This document shows positions 16,542 to 24,746 of a DNA stretch of 33,939 nucleotides, one piece after another (the first letter of the stretch is position 1; each line of letters starts with the position of its first letter). The position numbers and the translations under genes were made by a program. The notes below the pieces were generated by a model. The model did no database searches and was not told the DNA's origin. It saw only the letters and a list, made by a program, of their open reading frames with translations. The DNA comes from Nitrososphaerales archaeon. GTDB lineage: Archaea > Thermoproteota > Nitrososphaeria > Nitrososphaerales > CADDZS01. The DNA is taken from contig JASHPQ010000297.1 of assembly GCA_030037995.1 (NCBI GenBank), forward strand, positions 1 to 33,939, in the 5' to 3' direction.

Positions 16542-17468
16542 TTATTTCTTCTTTCTTTTCTTAACAACTGTTGGGACGTTGACTTGATCTAGGAACTTTG
16601 CGATCGCCTGCACGTACTTGTCGCGTTCTTCCCAGAATGGCATGTGAGAGCTATTCTCGAATGTGAGTCTCTTTGAACCTTTAATCCCTTTGTGGATGCT
16701 TTCCGCAACCTTCGGCGAGACTTCGTCGTACCTGCCGCCCGTCACCAGGGTCGGCACCTTGATCTTCTGGAGCTCGTCCGTCACATCCCAGTATTTCATA
16801 TTCCCGACTATCGTGTACTCATTCGGTCCGTTCATCAACGAATAAACCGGCTTGCTGATATTCTCCATGGTGTACTGAACTTCGGCCGGCCACTGGGGTA
16901 GCCTGCACAGGTGCCTGCGGTAAAATTCCATCATGGAGGTGACATACTCAGGATTCTCGAAATCTCCCACACTTTCGTATTTTTCGATAATGGAAATGGT
17001 ATCCGGCGGGAGCTCTGACTTCATCCGCTGCATTTCCGCCACGGTGAGCGGCACGCTCGCAAGGCCGCCGGCAGTTATCAAGCTCTTCAGGTTCCTCTGG
17101 TACTTCAGAGCATATGCGATCGCAAGCAATCCGCCATAGCTCGATCCAAAAAGATTCACCTTTCCGAGATCCATCGTGTTGCGGAAAGCCTCTACCTCCT
17201 CTACACCGTACTCGATCGAAAAGATGTACTTGTTTTTGGGCATCTCCGACTTGCCGACACCGAGCTGATCGTAGAAAATAACACGGTACCCGAACTTTAC
17301 CAAGTCTGCCAGCGAAAGGAGGTAGTTGTGCGGGACGCCAGGGCCTCCATGGAGGCAGAGCAAGATTCCTTTCATTTTGTCTCCAGCCGCAGGTTCAAAC
17401 GACCGATAGTACAAGTTGTAACCTAGGACATTGATCATTCCCTCGTGAGTTTGGTTCATCACATGCAA
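16542..17468 (-). CDS. pip: Proline iminopeptidase-like alpha/beta hydrolase
   Basis: 308 aa. The oxyanion motif HGGPG lies at about 40-44, the nucleophile Ser in GSSYGG near 109-114, the acid in GGRYDEV near 245, and the His in SSHMPFWEE near 272. This matches the proline-iminopeptidase / tricorn-interacting factor F1 family, which releases N-terminal Pro and other residues from peptides made by the proteasome or tricorn protease. The last residues are a run of Lys/Arg. The start could be Met1 or Met4; the TATA-like CATTTTTACC at about 17485-17494 fits Met4 (17459) slightly better. Divergent from the TIM-barrel gene. Confidence 0.85.
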   Translation of the reverse strand: MHVMNQTHEGMINVLGYNLYYRSFEPAAGDKMKGILLCLHGGPGVPHNYLLSLADLVKFGYRVIFYDQLGVGKSEMPKNKYIFSIEYGVEEVEAFRNTMDLGKVNLFGSSYGGLLAIAYALKYQRNLKSLITAGGLASVPLTVAEMQRMKSELPPDTISIIEKYESVGDFENPEYVTSMMEFYRRHLCRLPQWPAEVQYTMENISKPVYSLMNGPNEYTIVGNMKYWDVTDELQKIKVPTLVTGGRYDEVSPKVAESIHKGIKGSKRLTFENSSHMPFWEERDKYVQAIAKFLDQVNVPTVVKKRKKK

Positions 17469-17593
17469 CGGGAAGACCGGCGGATGGTAAAAATGTTCTC
17501 CCTCGATCCATTTTTGCTATATTATTGCCAAAAGAAAAAACTCAAGGAGATACGCTTAACTTCTCTTTGAAAACTCGGCGCTTTCGAGTTTTT

Positions 17594-18349
17594 GTGAAGA
17601 TCTCCATTGCTACTATCTTGTGGGGCAAGATTTCCGACTCTGACGGCCTGGACGATCTTTTGTCGGACATCAAGGGGATGCATTTTGATGGCGTAGGCTT
17701 TGAAACGAGATTTTTGCCGTCTGAGCTCCGCCGAAACCCCGCCAAGTTACCGGAGCTCGTAGACAGCGCCGAGCTTGAAAATGCCGGTTCTTATTCTTCG
17801 ATGAAACCGTCCGATGTAGAATGGGCGGCAAAATCGGAGACACCGCTACTCTGGATCGTGGGTCGAAGAGAAAAGAAAATTGAAGAAGCGATAAGGACGC
17901 TGTCCAAATTTGCCAGACTTGCCCGAGACGCGTCAGTAGTTCCAGCACTGCACAACCATCTTGGTACGTGCTTTGAGACAATGCAGGAAATCGATCAGGC
18001 TCTCGAAGAAGTCGACGGTTTGAAACTTTGCTTCGATACGGCGCACGCGGAAGCAGTTGGAATTGACCAGAGTGAGTTCATTAGGAAATATCACGAAAAA
18101 ATAGCCCTAGTGCATCTCAAAGACCTCCGGAAAAAAGTGCCGAGGAGCAGAGTGTCGTTTACGAAGGATTTTGTCAACGTGGGAAGCGGCATAGTCAACT
18201 TTCGCAAGGTGATGTCGAGTCTTATTGAGTACAAATATCGAGGCTACTTGATGCTCGAACTGGACGCGGCGCAGGGGAGAAGACCCAACGAGCTGGCAAG
18301 GGAGGGGTACTCACGTGTTTCGCGACTCTTATCTGGGATCGAATTATAA
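17594..18349 (+). CDS. TIM-barrel sugar isomerase/epimerase-like protein (AP-endonuclease-2 fold)
   Basis: 251 aa from the GTG at 17594, giving MKISIATILWGK, the usual first strand of this fold; the frame is open back to a TTG at 17525. The metal-site pattern of xylose-isomerase-like TIM barrels is visible: FETRFLP, PALHNHLGTCFET, LCFDTAHAEAVG, ALVHLKDL and the C-terminal LMLELD. Such proteins isomerise or epimerise keto sugars or inositol derivatives. The exact substrate cannot be read. A TATA-like GCTATATTAT lies at about 17516-17525, within a short divergent intergenic region shared with the hydrolase. Confidence 0.78.
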   Translation: MKISIATILWGKISDSDGLDDLLSDIKGMHFDGVGFETRFLPSELRRNPAKLPELVDSAELENAGSYSSMKPSDVEWAAKSETPLLWIVGRREKKIEEAIRTLSKFARLARDASVVPALHNHLGTCFETMQEIDQALEEVDGLKLCFDTAHAEAVGIDQSEFIRKYHEKIALVHLKDLRKKVPRSRVSFTKDFVNVGSGIVNFRKVMSSLIEYKYRGYLMLELDAAQGRRPNELAREGYSRVSRLLSGIEL

Positions 18350-18375
18350 CACGGAGGCTGTTCTGGGAGATATCA

Positions 18376-18534
18376 TTATCCCCAAAAACACAAGTTGCTG
18401 TCGAGCGTGTGCTTGTGGAACTTTTTCTTCAGCTTCTCATGATCGAGCTCACATGGTGAAAGGTGCTGCGGACAGATGGCCCTGCAGTCCGGTTTGCGCA
18501 TCCGTTCAAGCTTCCGTCTTGCTTCCCCGGCCAA
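18376..18534 (-). CDS. Small Cys/His-containing protein, 52 aa
   Basis: A 52-codon frame from a TTG at 18534, with coding-like third-position GC. It has the cluster DCRAICPQHLSPC, a basic helical stretch (HEKLKKKFHKHTLD) and ends in NLCFWG. Cysteines with His residues could bind zinc. It lies downstream of the phosphofructokinase gene on the same strand, convergent with the TIM-barrel gene. Upstream in another frame is a 28-codon ATG frame (MAKSLSIRFSLAVKG), so a frameshifted longer original is possible. No family recognised. Confidence 0.5.
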   Translation of the reverse strand: MAGEARRKLERMRKPDCRAICPQHLSPCELDHEKLKKKFHKHTLDSNLCFWG

Positions 18535-18731
18535 TTGATCTATTCAACCCCTTTACTGCCAGAGAAAAGCGAATTGATAGACTTTTTGCCATTCACCTAA
18601 TTTGTTTCTGTAGTATTGCAGTAAATATGTTGCACTTCGCAAAGAGTGGGTATTCAGGTACATCCATCCATCGGAGGACCTCAAAAGGAAAAACCTGAGG
18701 AATCGTTTTTTCCCGTAAGAGAGGCCGCACG

Positions 18732-19760
18732 CTAATAGGAAACCATCTTCATAGTGCTGAGGGTATCCGAATCCAGCAGCCTCTGTTTTGACACGGATTC
18801 TTCAAGGCTCACGGCGATAATTTTTGTACCCCTGAGTGACGTCATCATCCCAAATTTGCCTTCCCTGATAAGATCCACGGCTGCAAATCCAAATCGAGTG
18901 GACAGTATCCTGTCAAAAGCAGTTGGGGGGCCGCCCCTGATTACGTGCCCCAAAACTACGACTCGCGTATCATATTTTGTAACCCTTTCTATCTCCTCCC
19001 CGACAAACTGGCCGATGCCTCCCAGCCGGGCGTGGCCGAATTCGTCGACCGGTGATTCGCCGGTGACCTTTTCCGACTGTTTTTTGAGACTTGCCCCCTC
19101 CGAGATGACGATCACCGTTGCTCTTTCGCCTCTTTCATGGCGATTTCTTACGAATGACACCACCTCTTCAATATCGAAGGGTTCCTCCGGAACAATTATG
19201 AGGTTCGCGCCGGAAGCGATCCCGGCGTAGGCTGCGACCCATCCGGCTTCTCTGCCCATGACCTCCACTACGAAAATGCGATCGTGGGACTCTGCCGTCG
19301 TCCACAAATTGTCAATCGCGCGCATCGCTTCATTGACCGCCGAATCGAACCCGAAGGTATAATCGGTACTGAGCAGATCGTTGTCCATGGTCTTGGGAAC
19401 CCCTACGACCTTCAAGCCTTTTTTGAACAATTGCGCAGCAACTCCAAGAGTATCGTCTCCCCCTACGCAGATCACGGCGTCCAGGCCGAGCTTGGTGGAA
19501 TTTTCCAATATGATCTGAAACCCGTTGGGATGCTTGGCCGGGTTTGTCCTCGAAGACTTTAGGATCGTTCCCCCGACCCCTATGAGCGATTTGACTTCGT
19601 CATAGGTTAATCTCGCATAATCACCCCTGAGGAAACCATCCCAGCCGTATCTCACTCCGATAACCTCCCAGCCATATCCTTCAGCGTGCTTGACAACCGC
19701 CCTAGTCACAGCGTTTAAACCGGCGCAATCGCCTCCCCCATTTAGTATTCCAATTCTCAA
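18732..19760 (-). CDS. pfp: 6-phosphofructokinase, PPi-dependent type
   Basis: 342 aa from a TTG at 19760, where the family start MRIGILNGGGDCAGLNA begins; the frame extends to an ATG at 19820. Counting from that ATG, GGDDT is at 120-124 and PKTMDND at 142-148. ATP-dependent enzymes read GGDGS and PGTxDND here. Asp and Lys at these two positions mark the PPi-dependent, reversible enzymes. MGREAGW (188-194) binds the sugar phosphate. The reaction is fructose 6-phosphate + PPi to fructose 1,6-bisphosphate + Pi. Thermoproteus has a comparable enzyme. Confidence 0.9.
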   Translation of the reverse strand: MRIGILNGGGDCAGLNAVTRAVVKHAEGYGWEVIGVRYGWDGFLRGDYARLTYDEVKSLIGVGGTILKSSRTNPAKHPNGFQIILENSTKLGLDAVICVGGDDTLGVAAQLFKKGLKVVGVPKTMDNDLLSTDYTFGFDSAVNEAMRAIDNLWTTAESHDRIFVVEVMGREAGWVAAYAGIASGANLIIVPEEPFDIEEVVSFVRNRHERGERATVIVISEGASLKKQSEKVTGESPVDEFGHARLGGIGQFVGEEIERVTKYDTRVVVLGHVIRGGPPTAFDRILSTRFGFAAVDLIREGKFGMMTSLRGTKIIAVSLEESVSKQRLLDSDTLSTMKMVSY

Positions 19761-19853
19761 GTAGGAAGATCCTCTTTCTGCGGCAATGAAGCGAACCTCA
19801 GAGGCTATGAACCAATCCATCCTCTTTCGGTCTTGGATGATTCCTCGGTGAGT

Positions 19854-20444
19854 TCATCTGAATCCGCTAGAAACAAACTCTTTCAGTTTTTGAGAGACGT
19901 TCTCGGTAATGGGCTTTCCGTGCCCCGGCAGTAATACGGAAAACTCGAATTTAGATATCCTCTCTACGGCTTTCTTGAGCTGGTTCGAATCCCTGCTCAT
20001 GAAATTTCCGGGAAAGCTAAGAGCACCAGACCCGCTAGTTCGCAGAGTATAACCGATGAAAAGAGTGAGCCCCGGCTTGTAGTGGCAAATGCGCGCTATG
20101 CCGCCAGTTTTGTCCACGACGCTCCCTTTAGGCTCGCCGCACTGCCTGAGTGATCTGCTTCAGCATACGTAAGGACTATCTCGCTGATCATCCCCGGATT
20201 TTTTCCAGTCTTCTCCAGGCAAGCGAGTATCTTTGAGGCACCTGAAGAAGTACCCGTGTCTATCAAACCCAAGAGACTTTGGATCGCCAAGCTCTACGAG
20301 GTACGCGTTGGAGAGACCCTTCGTGGGGAACTGGTGGATTCTTTCTCTGATTGAATCGTTCTCCGTGGGACTAATCGGGACGATTGGACTAAAAAAATAG
20401 TTTTGCGCGAATAGGGGCTACCCGATGGAAAATTTCGACACCAT
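19854..20444 (-). pseudogene. Decayed metallo-beta-lactamase-fold hydrolase
   Basis: Pieces in different frames follow the order of an MBL-fold hydrolase. An N-terminal strand region (ERIHQFPTKGLSNAYLVELGD) is followed, after a frame change near 20290, by LIDTGTSSGASKIL and TYAEADHSGSAASLK, where HxHxDH should be. After a second change near 20100 come LFIGYTLRT (normally GDT) and SVLLPGHGKPI. The first two His of HxHxDH, the HTPGHT segment and the metal-bridging Asp are lost, and a stretch in the middle is deleted. An in-frame TAG follows a candidate ATG at 20444. The protein cannot be functional as encoded. Confidence 0.8.
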
Positions 20445-20568
20445 ACACACAAGCTTCTCCCAAATTGATGCAAAGTACCTAATAGTAGATTTGGCTTCCC
20501 CATTCTAGCTCCGGTTTCAAAAAAGCATATGTTCAAATTCGAGGAGCGAGACAATTAGAACAAATTCA

Positions 20569-20673
20569 TTGACATCAGCTCTGAAATATCGCGTCATGCT
20601 CTTCTCGTCGATCTGGATCGCAGCATTTCTAGGCACCTTTCTGTTGCTGTGCATTCTAACGGGTAGATTTTGA
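20569..20673 (+). CDS. Possible 34-aa single-pass membrane peptide
   Basis: A TTG frame with a hydrophobic core (SSIWIAAFLGTFLLLCIL) and basic ends. No clear promoter or ribosome binding site. It is the only candidate in the gap 20445-20759. Short hydrophobic frames arise easily by chance. Confidence 0.22.
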   Translation: MTSALKYRVMLFSSIWIAAFLGTFLLLCILTGRF

Positions 20674-20759
20674 TCGGTTCCTCCCCGAGCGCGATCCTAA
20701 GCACGCCTTCGGCCGCCTTTCATCCCCCCGTTAACCCACATACCTAGGACGAAGGCCTT

Positions 20760-21506
20760 TCAGTTTGAAGACACTTTCTCATTCCCTTTTTGTGACTCCC
20801 TAAGAATGCCAGTCGAGATGTCTGCCGATCTCGGCGGAAACATCGAAGCAACACACGCGAAGCCGAGCACCTTCGAGATCGCATTTAGTATGAAAGAGAT
20901 CGGATTTGATGGATAGGAGTATCCGTCAAGGGCCCAAAGCGCGAACACGAATATCATGGACCCGTAAAAGTAAACGGAATACTTCGTTATGGCAACCTTC
21001 TTAGAAAAAAGCAGCATGGAGAGAGTGGTGAAAATAATCGCAAAGAGCGGAGTAAGAAATATGAGCGCCAAGATGGGGTGCGCTCTTACTGTCGGTATTA
21101 CGATCAACAAGAATGGAAATTCGAATACCATGGGTCCTGCGATGAATGCAAGAAACCCTCTCCCGACGGAGGCAAAGAACCCATCGCGCTTAGAAATGTA
21201 AGCTACATATCCAAAAGTGCAAATTGCTGTAAAGACAGTGATCGGAAATATGGGCCCCAGGTTTCCCGCCGAGCCAGTGTACCTAGCAAGATCGGCATTG
21301 ATTTTGAGGAAGGTCAGAATGGAAAAGGCCCATATTACAACGACGATTGCCCCAAGTATTTTTCCCATCCTGGGAAGTCTGATCTCGTTTCTCATTCTCC
21401 TTCCCAGCAAAAATATCCCAGCACTGAACAGTAGAAGAAGGAATGAAAGCACAACCCTGCTGGATCCTCTGTAAGGGGGCCAGACTAGCAGAACGTTTGG
21501 AATCAT
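20760..21506 (-). CDS. Multi-pass membrane protein of unknown function
   Basis: 248 aa with about seven hydrophobic segments: VVLSFLLLLFSAGIFLLG, ILGAIVVVIWAFSILTF, IFPITVFTAICTFGYVAYI, FLAFIAGPMVFEFPFLLIVI, ILALIFLTPLFAIIFTTLSMLLF, YFYGSMIFVFALWAL and FILNAISKVLGFACVASMF. No motif of a known transporter is visible. It diverges from a MarR-family gene and shares its AT-rich promoter region, so the MarR protein probably controls it. Confidence 0.7.
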   Translation of the reverse strand: MIPNVLLVWPPYRGSSRVVLSFLLLLFSAGIFLLGRRMRNEIRLPRMGKILGAIVVVIWAFSILTFLKINADLARYTGSAGNLGPIFPITVFTAICTFGYVAYISKRDGFFASVGRGFLAFIAGPMVFEFPFLLIVIPTVRAHPILALIFLTPLFAIIFTTLSMLLFSKKVAITKYSVYFYGSMIFVFALWALDGYSYPSNPISFILNAISKVLGFACVASMFPPRSADISTGILRESQKGNEKVSSN

Positions 21507-21529
21507 AGTGAAATTTACTTGAGATTAGT

Positions 21530-21557
21530 TAGCTATATTAATAATTAGTAGCACTAA
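21530..21557. promoter_or_regulatory. Shared divergent promoter with inverted repeat TTAGT-AGC-ACTAA
   Basis: The AT-rich GCTATATTAATAATTA (about 21531-21546) lies 26-30 bases from both the GTG at 21566 and the ATG at 21506, so it can serve as TATA box in both directions with leaderless starts. TTAGT (21545-21549) and ACTAA (21553-21557) form an inverted repeat just before the MarR start, a natural place for autorepression. Confidence 0.5.
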
Positions 21558-21565
21558 GGGATATA

Positions 21566-22012
21566 GTGATAGTACAGAAGAATGAACAGGAGAATCAGGA
21601 CATTCTTGTTACCATCCTCCGCTCTCAGATACTGATTTTCAGAGTCGTAAAGGCTAGCGCCGCAACGGAGGGTCTCACGATCCAGCAGTTCGGTGTGTTG
21701 AGGATTCTCTCACTGAGGGGCGCACTTCCGATGAATGCTTTGGGCGAGGAGCTTATGGTTAGACCTCCTGTCATCACAGGGATTGTAGACAGACTCGAAG
21801 CGAAGGGATTGGTGAAAAGGACTGGAGATTCTAGTGATAGACGGAAGACAGAGATCTTGCTAAACGATGAGGGAAAGAAAGTGTATCGAAAGGTACGAGG
21901 AGATTATGCAACTTCTCTTCATGGATCCCTCCAAAGATCTCTTACCCTTGTAGAGCAGGAGAGGTTGGCTGGACTCCTGAGAAAGTTTGTTGCAGAAATT
22001 CACATCCGATAA
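21566..22012 (+). CDS. MarR-family transcriptional regulator
   Basis: 148 aa from a GTG at 21566. Typical MarR winged helix: TIQQFGVLRILSLRGALPMNALGEELMVRPPVITGIVDRLEAKGLV, with the wing RTGDSSDRRKTEILLNDEGKKVY. MarR proteins are dimeric repressors released by small phenolic or other ligands. The gene is divergent from the seven-helix membrane protein, a usual arrangement for a MarR regulator and its target. Confidence 0.9.
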   Translation: MIVQKNEQENQDILVTILRSQILIFRVVKASAATEGLTIQQFGVLRILSLRGALPMNALGEELMVRPPVITGIVDRLEAKGLVKRTGDSSDRRKTEILLNDEGKKVYRKVRGDYATSLHGSLQRSLTLVEQERLAGLLRKFVAEIHIR

Positions 22013-22045
22013 CATTTCGACGTGGGATTTCGATTCCTTTTTCTT

Positions 22046-22082
22046 GGCCCGAAAGCTCTCCCTTTCGATCCTCGTCCGGGCC
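22046..22082 (+). other. Nested inverted repeats after the MarR gene
   Basis: GGCCCG (22046-22051) pairs with CGGGCC (22077-22082). Inside it CGAAAG (22050-22055) pairs with CTTTCG (22062-22067). The two stems overlap by two bases and are mutually exclusive at that point. It starts 34 bases after the MarR stop and follows a T-run, so a terminator or structured RNA is possible. I see no tRNA here. Confidence 0.35.
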
Positions 22083-22224
22083 GCGGAAATTTCGGAACTG
22101 TTTCGTTTTCCGGAATCATCCACAACGTTATAATGCCGGTTGAACTCTGCTCCGGTCGAGGACTACAGACGCTGTCACCATCGAGCTTACAAATCTTGGC
22201 CTGCGGGATCAGGAGCTGCATTTT

Positions 22225-22410
22225 ATGAACGTCAGTTTCAGCTTCGTATTTCTCCTAATCATATCTGGTGCGATTGCAAGCGCCCTGCTGAGCTCAGGTT
22301 ACTTTCTTCCCTCATTTGCTTCCATTGGGCTGACCGCAGTAGCGCTCTATTATCTTGAGCGAAGAGAGAAGAAATCCCAAATGATGCTTCAGGACAGACC
22401 TGTATACTAG
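22225..22410 (+). CDS. Small two-helix membrane protein
   Basis: 61 aa from an ATG at 22225. Two hydrophobic segments (FSFVFLLIISGAIASALLSSGYF and SIGLTAVALYYL) are followed by a basic tail (ERREKKSQ). The frame stays open upstream for 27 codons with protein-like content (DAVTIELTNLGLRDQELHF) but no start codon, so the 5' end may have been altered. Function unknown. Confidence 0.45.
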   Translation: MNVSFSFVFLLIISGAIASALLSSGYFLPSFASIGLTAVALYYLERREKKSQMMLQDRPVY

Positions 22411-22460
22411 GGCAATACGACGAAAAGTACCGTTTCATCATTTCACATCAATCATTCGTC

Positions 22461-22488
22461 TTGATCGCACGGCACAACTTGCGATCAA
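22461..22488. repeat. Perfect 9-bp inverted repeat, 10-nt spacer
   Basis: TTGATCGCA and TGCGATCAA, about 145 bases upstream of the aminotransferase start. It could be a dimeric regulator site or an RNA hairpin followed by an A-rich stretch. The rest of 22411-22633 holds only a TATA-like CTTTAAGC about 28 bases before the aminotransferase start. Confidence 0.5.
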
Positions 22489-22633
22489 AAATGATCCGGC
22501 ATGCATGTGTAATGCAAGAAACTCTCAGTTTGTCGTACTACCTGCTTTCCGCATACGCTCGGATCTTCTCCAGTACGAAACGTCCGTTTTACGATATTGT
22601 CTTTAAGCGGAAAAAGAGCTCCATGGGCCAGCC

Positions 22634-23728
22634 TTGTCATTCGGCCAAGAGGATTTTCGACTACTAGACTGGCTCAATTCAAACCTGTCGAAGACGCGCT
22701 TCAATCTGGCTTCGAGCGGCATCGAGGCTCCAAGTCTGCAAGAGTTTGGAATCGAAACCAACCTGGATTCGTCCAGCAAATGGCGCAGCCTGAAGCTGGA
22801 GGAATCACTCGGAAGGATATACGGCGCTCCTCCCAGCGAAGTACTGACCTGCGCTGGGAGTACTCTCGCGATATTCCTCGCGATCGCCTCCACCGTGAGG
22901 TCGGGTGATCGCGTACTCATCCCGATGCCGAACTATCCTCCGGAGTACAGCGTTCCGCGGATCCTTGGAGCGCACCTGCAGGAGATCAAGATGACATACG
23001 AACAGCGATTCCGGTTAGATGCGGATCAAATCGCAGCCTCAATTTCCAAGGACACACGGCTAGTAGTTCTGACGAACTCCAATAATCCAACGGGCCTCAA
23101 GATCCGCGCAAAGGATCTCGAAAAAATTGCGCAGGCCGCGCAGGCCTGCGGTTCACTGGTTTTCGTGGACGAGACATTCAGAGAGTTTGCCGAAGACCCC
23201 GCACCGGTTGCGAGAGGTCTGGGAGACCACGTGATCTCTGCGGGTAGCATGACCAAATTCTATGGACTGGGGGATATCAGGGTGGGATGGCTGATTGCTG
23301 AAAAGCGCCTCATGGATAAGATCCGGGCGCTGAACAGGTGGGTTAGCATCGAGGTGGGCCGGTTCAGCTACATGATCGGGATACAGGCCCTAGAGAAAAA
23401 GAAGCTGTTTGACGAGCGCACCAGAAACATGACGAAGGAAAATCTCTCGGTCGGCAGGGAGTTCATCCGCAAAAACGCTGATTCCGTGGAATGGATCGAA
23501 CCCGACGGGGCCCCGTTCGGATTCCCAAAAATCAAGATCCCGATGGCCTCCGGTGAGTTTTGCAGCAGGTTGATCGACGAATTTGGAATACTCGTCAGCC
23601 CCGGCGAATTTTTCGAACACCCGGGCCACTTTCGCCTGTGCCTGACTCGTACTACCGAGAAAACCACTCTGGCGCTGGATGCGCTCTCGGAGGCTCTTAC
23701 GAAGCTCTCGACCTATTCAGGAAAGTAA
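22634..23728 (+). CDS. PLP-dependent class I/II aminotransferase
   Basis: 364 aa from a TTG at 22634. Fold-type I aminotransferase: [12 protein letters not shown] start, [13 protein letters not shown], the PNYPPEY substrate/PLP region, [14 protein letters not shown] and the Schiff-base lysine in [15 protein letters not shown]. Closest in style to histidinol-phosphate/aspartate-type aminotransferases, but the substrate cannot be assigned. No histidine biosynthesis genes are nearby. The 3' end abuts the methyltransferase frame (TAATG). Confidence 0.85.
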   Translation: MSFGQEDFRLLDWLNSNLSKTRFNLASSGIEAPSLQEFGIETNLDSSSKWRSLKLEESLGRIYGAPPSEVLTCAGSTLAIFLAIASTVRSGDRVLIPMPNYPPEYSVPRILGAHLQEIKMTYEQRFRLDADQIAASISKDTRLVVLTNSNNPTGLKIRAKDLEKIAQAAQACGSLVFVDETFREFAEDPAPVARGLGDHVISAGSMTKFYGLGDIRVGWLIAEKRLMDKIRALNRWVSIEVGRFSYMIGIQALEKKKLFDERTRNMTKENLSVGREFIRKNADSVEWIEPDGAPFGFPKIKIPMASGEFCSRLIDEFGILVSPGEFFEHPGHFRLCLTRTTEKTTLALDALSEALTKLSTYSGK

Positions 23729-23811
23729 TGTCTGTTCTTTTTTTGGTGAGTGACCGGAAGATTTTTTCCTCTGGACAAATTAATCCCTTCCAACTGAAGT
23801 ACGTGCCGCTG

Positions 23812-24681
23812 ATGCAAGTGAGGTCAACGTCAAAAAATCGCTGCAGATTGATCCGGGGAGATAACGGTACTACGTCAAAGCTCTTCCTGTGCGACTGCAT
23901 CGACGGGATGCGTGACCATCTTTCTGCCGGTTCTGTAGACGTCACGGTGACATCCCCTCCCTATAACATCGGCGTCAGGTACGGTATGCACAGGGACGAT
24001 CTGCCAAGGGAGGAGTATCTCAATTGGATGTCAGCTCTGGGAAAAGAAATCAAAAGAGTCCTAAAGGACGAAGGCTCCTTCTTCCTCAACATTGGAAACA
24101 CGCCAAAGGATCAATGGATCGCCTGGGACGTTGCGCAGGTTCTAAGAAAAGAGTTCGTGCTCCAGAATGTCATCCACTGGGTGAAGTCAATAGCGATCAG
24201 CAAAAGAGACGTTGGCGACTATCCGGGAATCACCGGAGACATAGCCGTCGGCCACTTTAAACCGATCGTCAGCGAGAGATTCCTGAACGACTGCCACGAG
24301 TACATCTTCCACTTTACAAAGAAAGGCGATGTAAAGCTCCAGAAACTGGCAATCGGTGTCCCCTATCAGGACAAGACAAACATCGGCCGGTGGAAAGCTG
24401 CTCTGAGAGATAGCCGGGATCGCGGTAACGCGTGGTTCATCCCGTACGAGACGATTAAGAACAGGTCGGAGCGGCCTCACCCCGCTGCGTTTCCCGCAAA
24501 GCTGCCCGAGATGTGTCTCAAGCTCCACGGCGTCTCTGCGGGTGAGCTCGTTCTAGATCCATTCCTCGGGATCGGATCGACGGCTATCGCCTCAATGCAG
24601 CTCGGCGTCTCATTCGTGGGATTCGAGATTGATCAGGCGTATCTGGAGGAAGCTGTCCGAAGACTATCAAAGTTGGTCTGA
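23812..24681 (+). CDS. DNA methyltransferase, N4-cytosine/N6-adenine type
   Basis: 289 aa from the ATG at 23812; an in-frame ATG at 23728, overlapping the aminotransferase stop, is an alternative. The amino-methyltransferase motif IV TSPPYN is at 47-52 and the SAM-binding motif [11 protein letters not shown] at 249 on, i.e. the order IV then I of beta-class enzymes. A TATA-like AAATTAATC lies about 30 bases before 23812. No restriction endonuclase gene is next to it, so it is probably a solitary methyltransferase acting on host DNA. The target site cannot be deduced. Confidence 0.88.
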   Translation: MQVRSTSKNRCRLIRGDNGTTSKLFLCDCIDGMRDHLSAGSVDVTVTSPPYNIGVRYGMHRDDLPREEYLNWMSALGKEIKRVLKDEGSFFLNIGNTPKDQWIAWDVAQVLRKEFVLQNVIHWVKSIAISKRDVGDYPGITGDIAVGHFKPIVSERFLNDCHEYIFHFTKKGDVKLQKLAIGVPYQDKTNIGRWKAALRDSRDRGNAWFIPYETIKNRSERPHPAAFPAKLPEMCLKLHGVSAGELVLDPFLGIGSTAIASMQLGVSFVGFEIDQAYLEEAVRRLSKLV

Positions 24682-24746
24682 ACGTCGGAGGTCGCGCTAT
24701 GAGTAGAAAGAAATGTTAACGCCATTTACATGTGATACATTGAGGA

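Noticed and set aside
18315-18698. Long plus-strand frame overlapping the end of the TIM-barrel gene
   Set aside because: Poor protein-like composition, overlaps a real gene at its 5' end, and the opposite strand holds a better small frame at 18376-18534.
22021-22090. Possible tRNA or known ncRNA around TTTCGATCC and GGCCCG/CGGGCC
   Set aside because: No consistent cloverleaf can be drawn: the T-stem does not pair and there is no anticodon arm. Kept only as nested inverted repeats.
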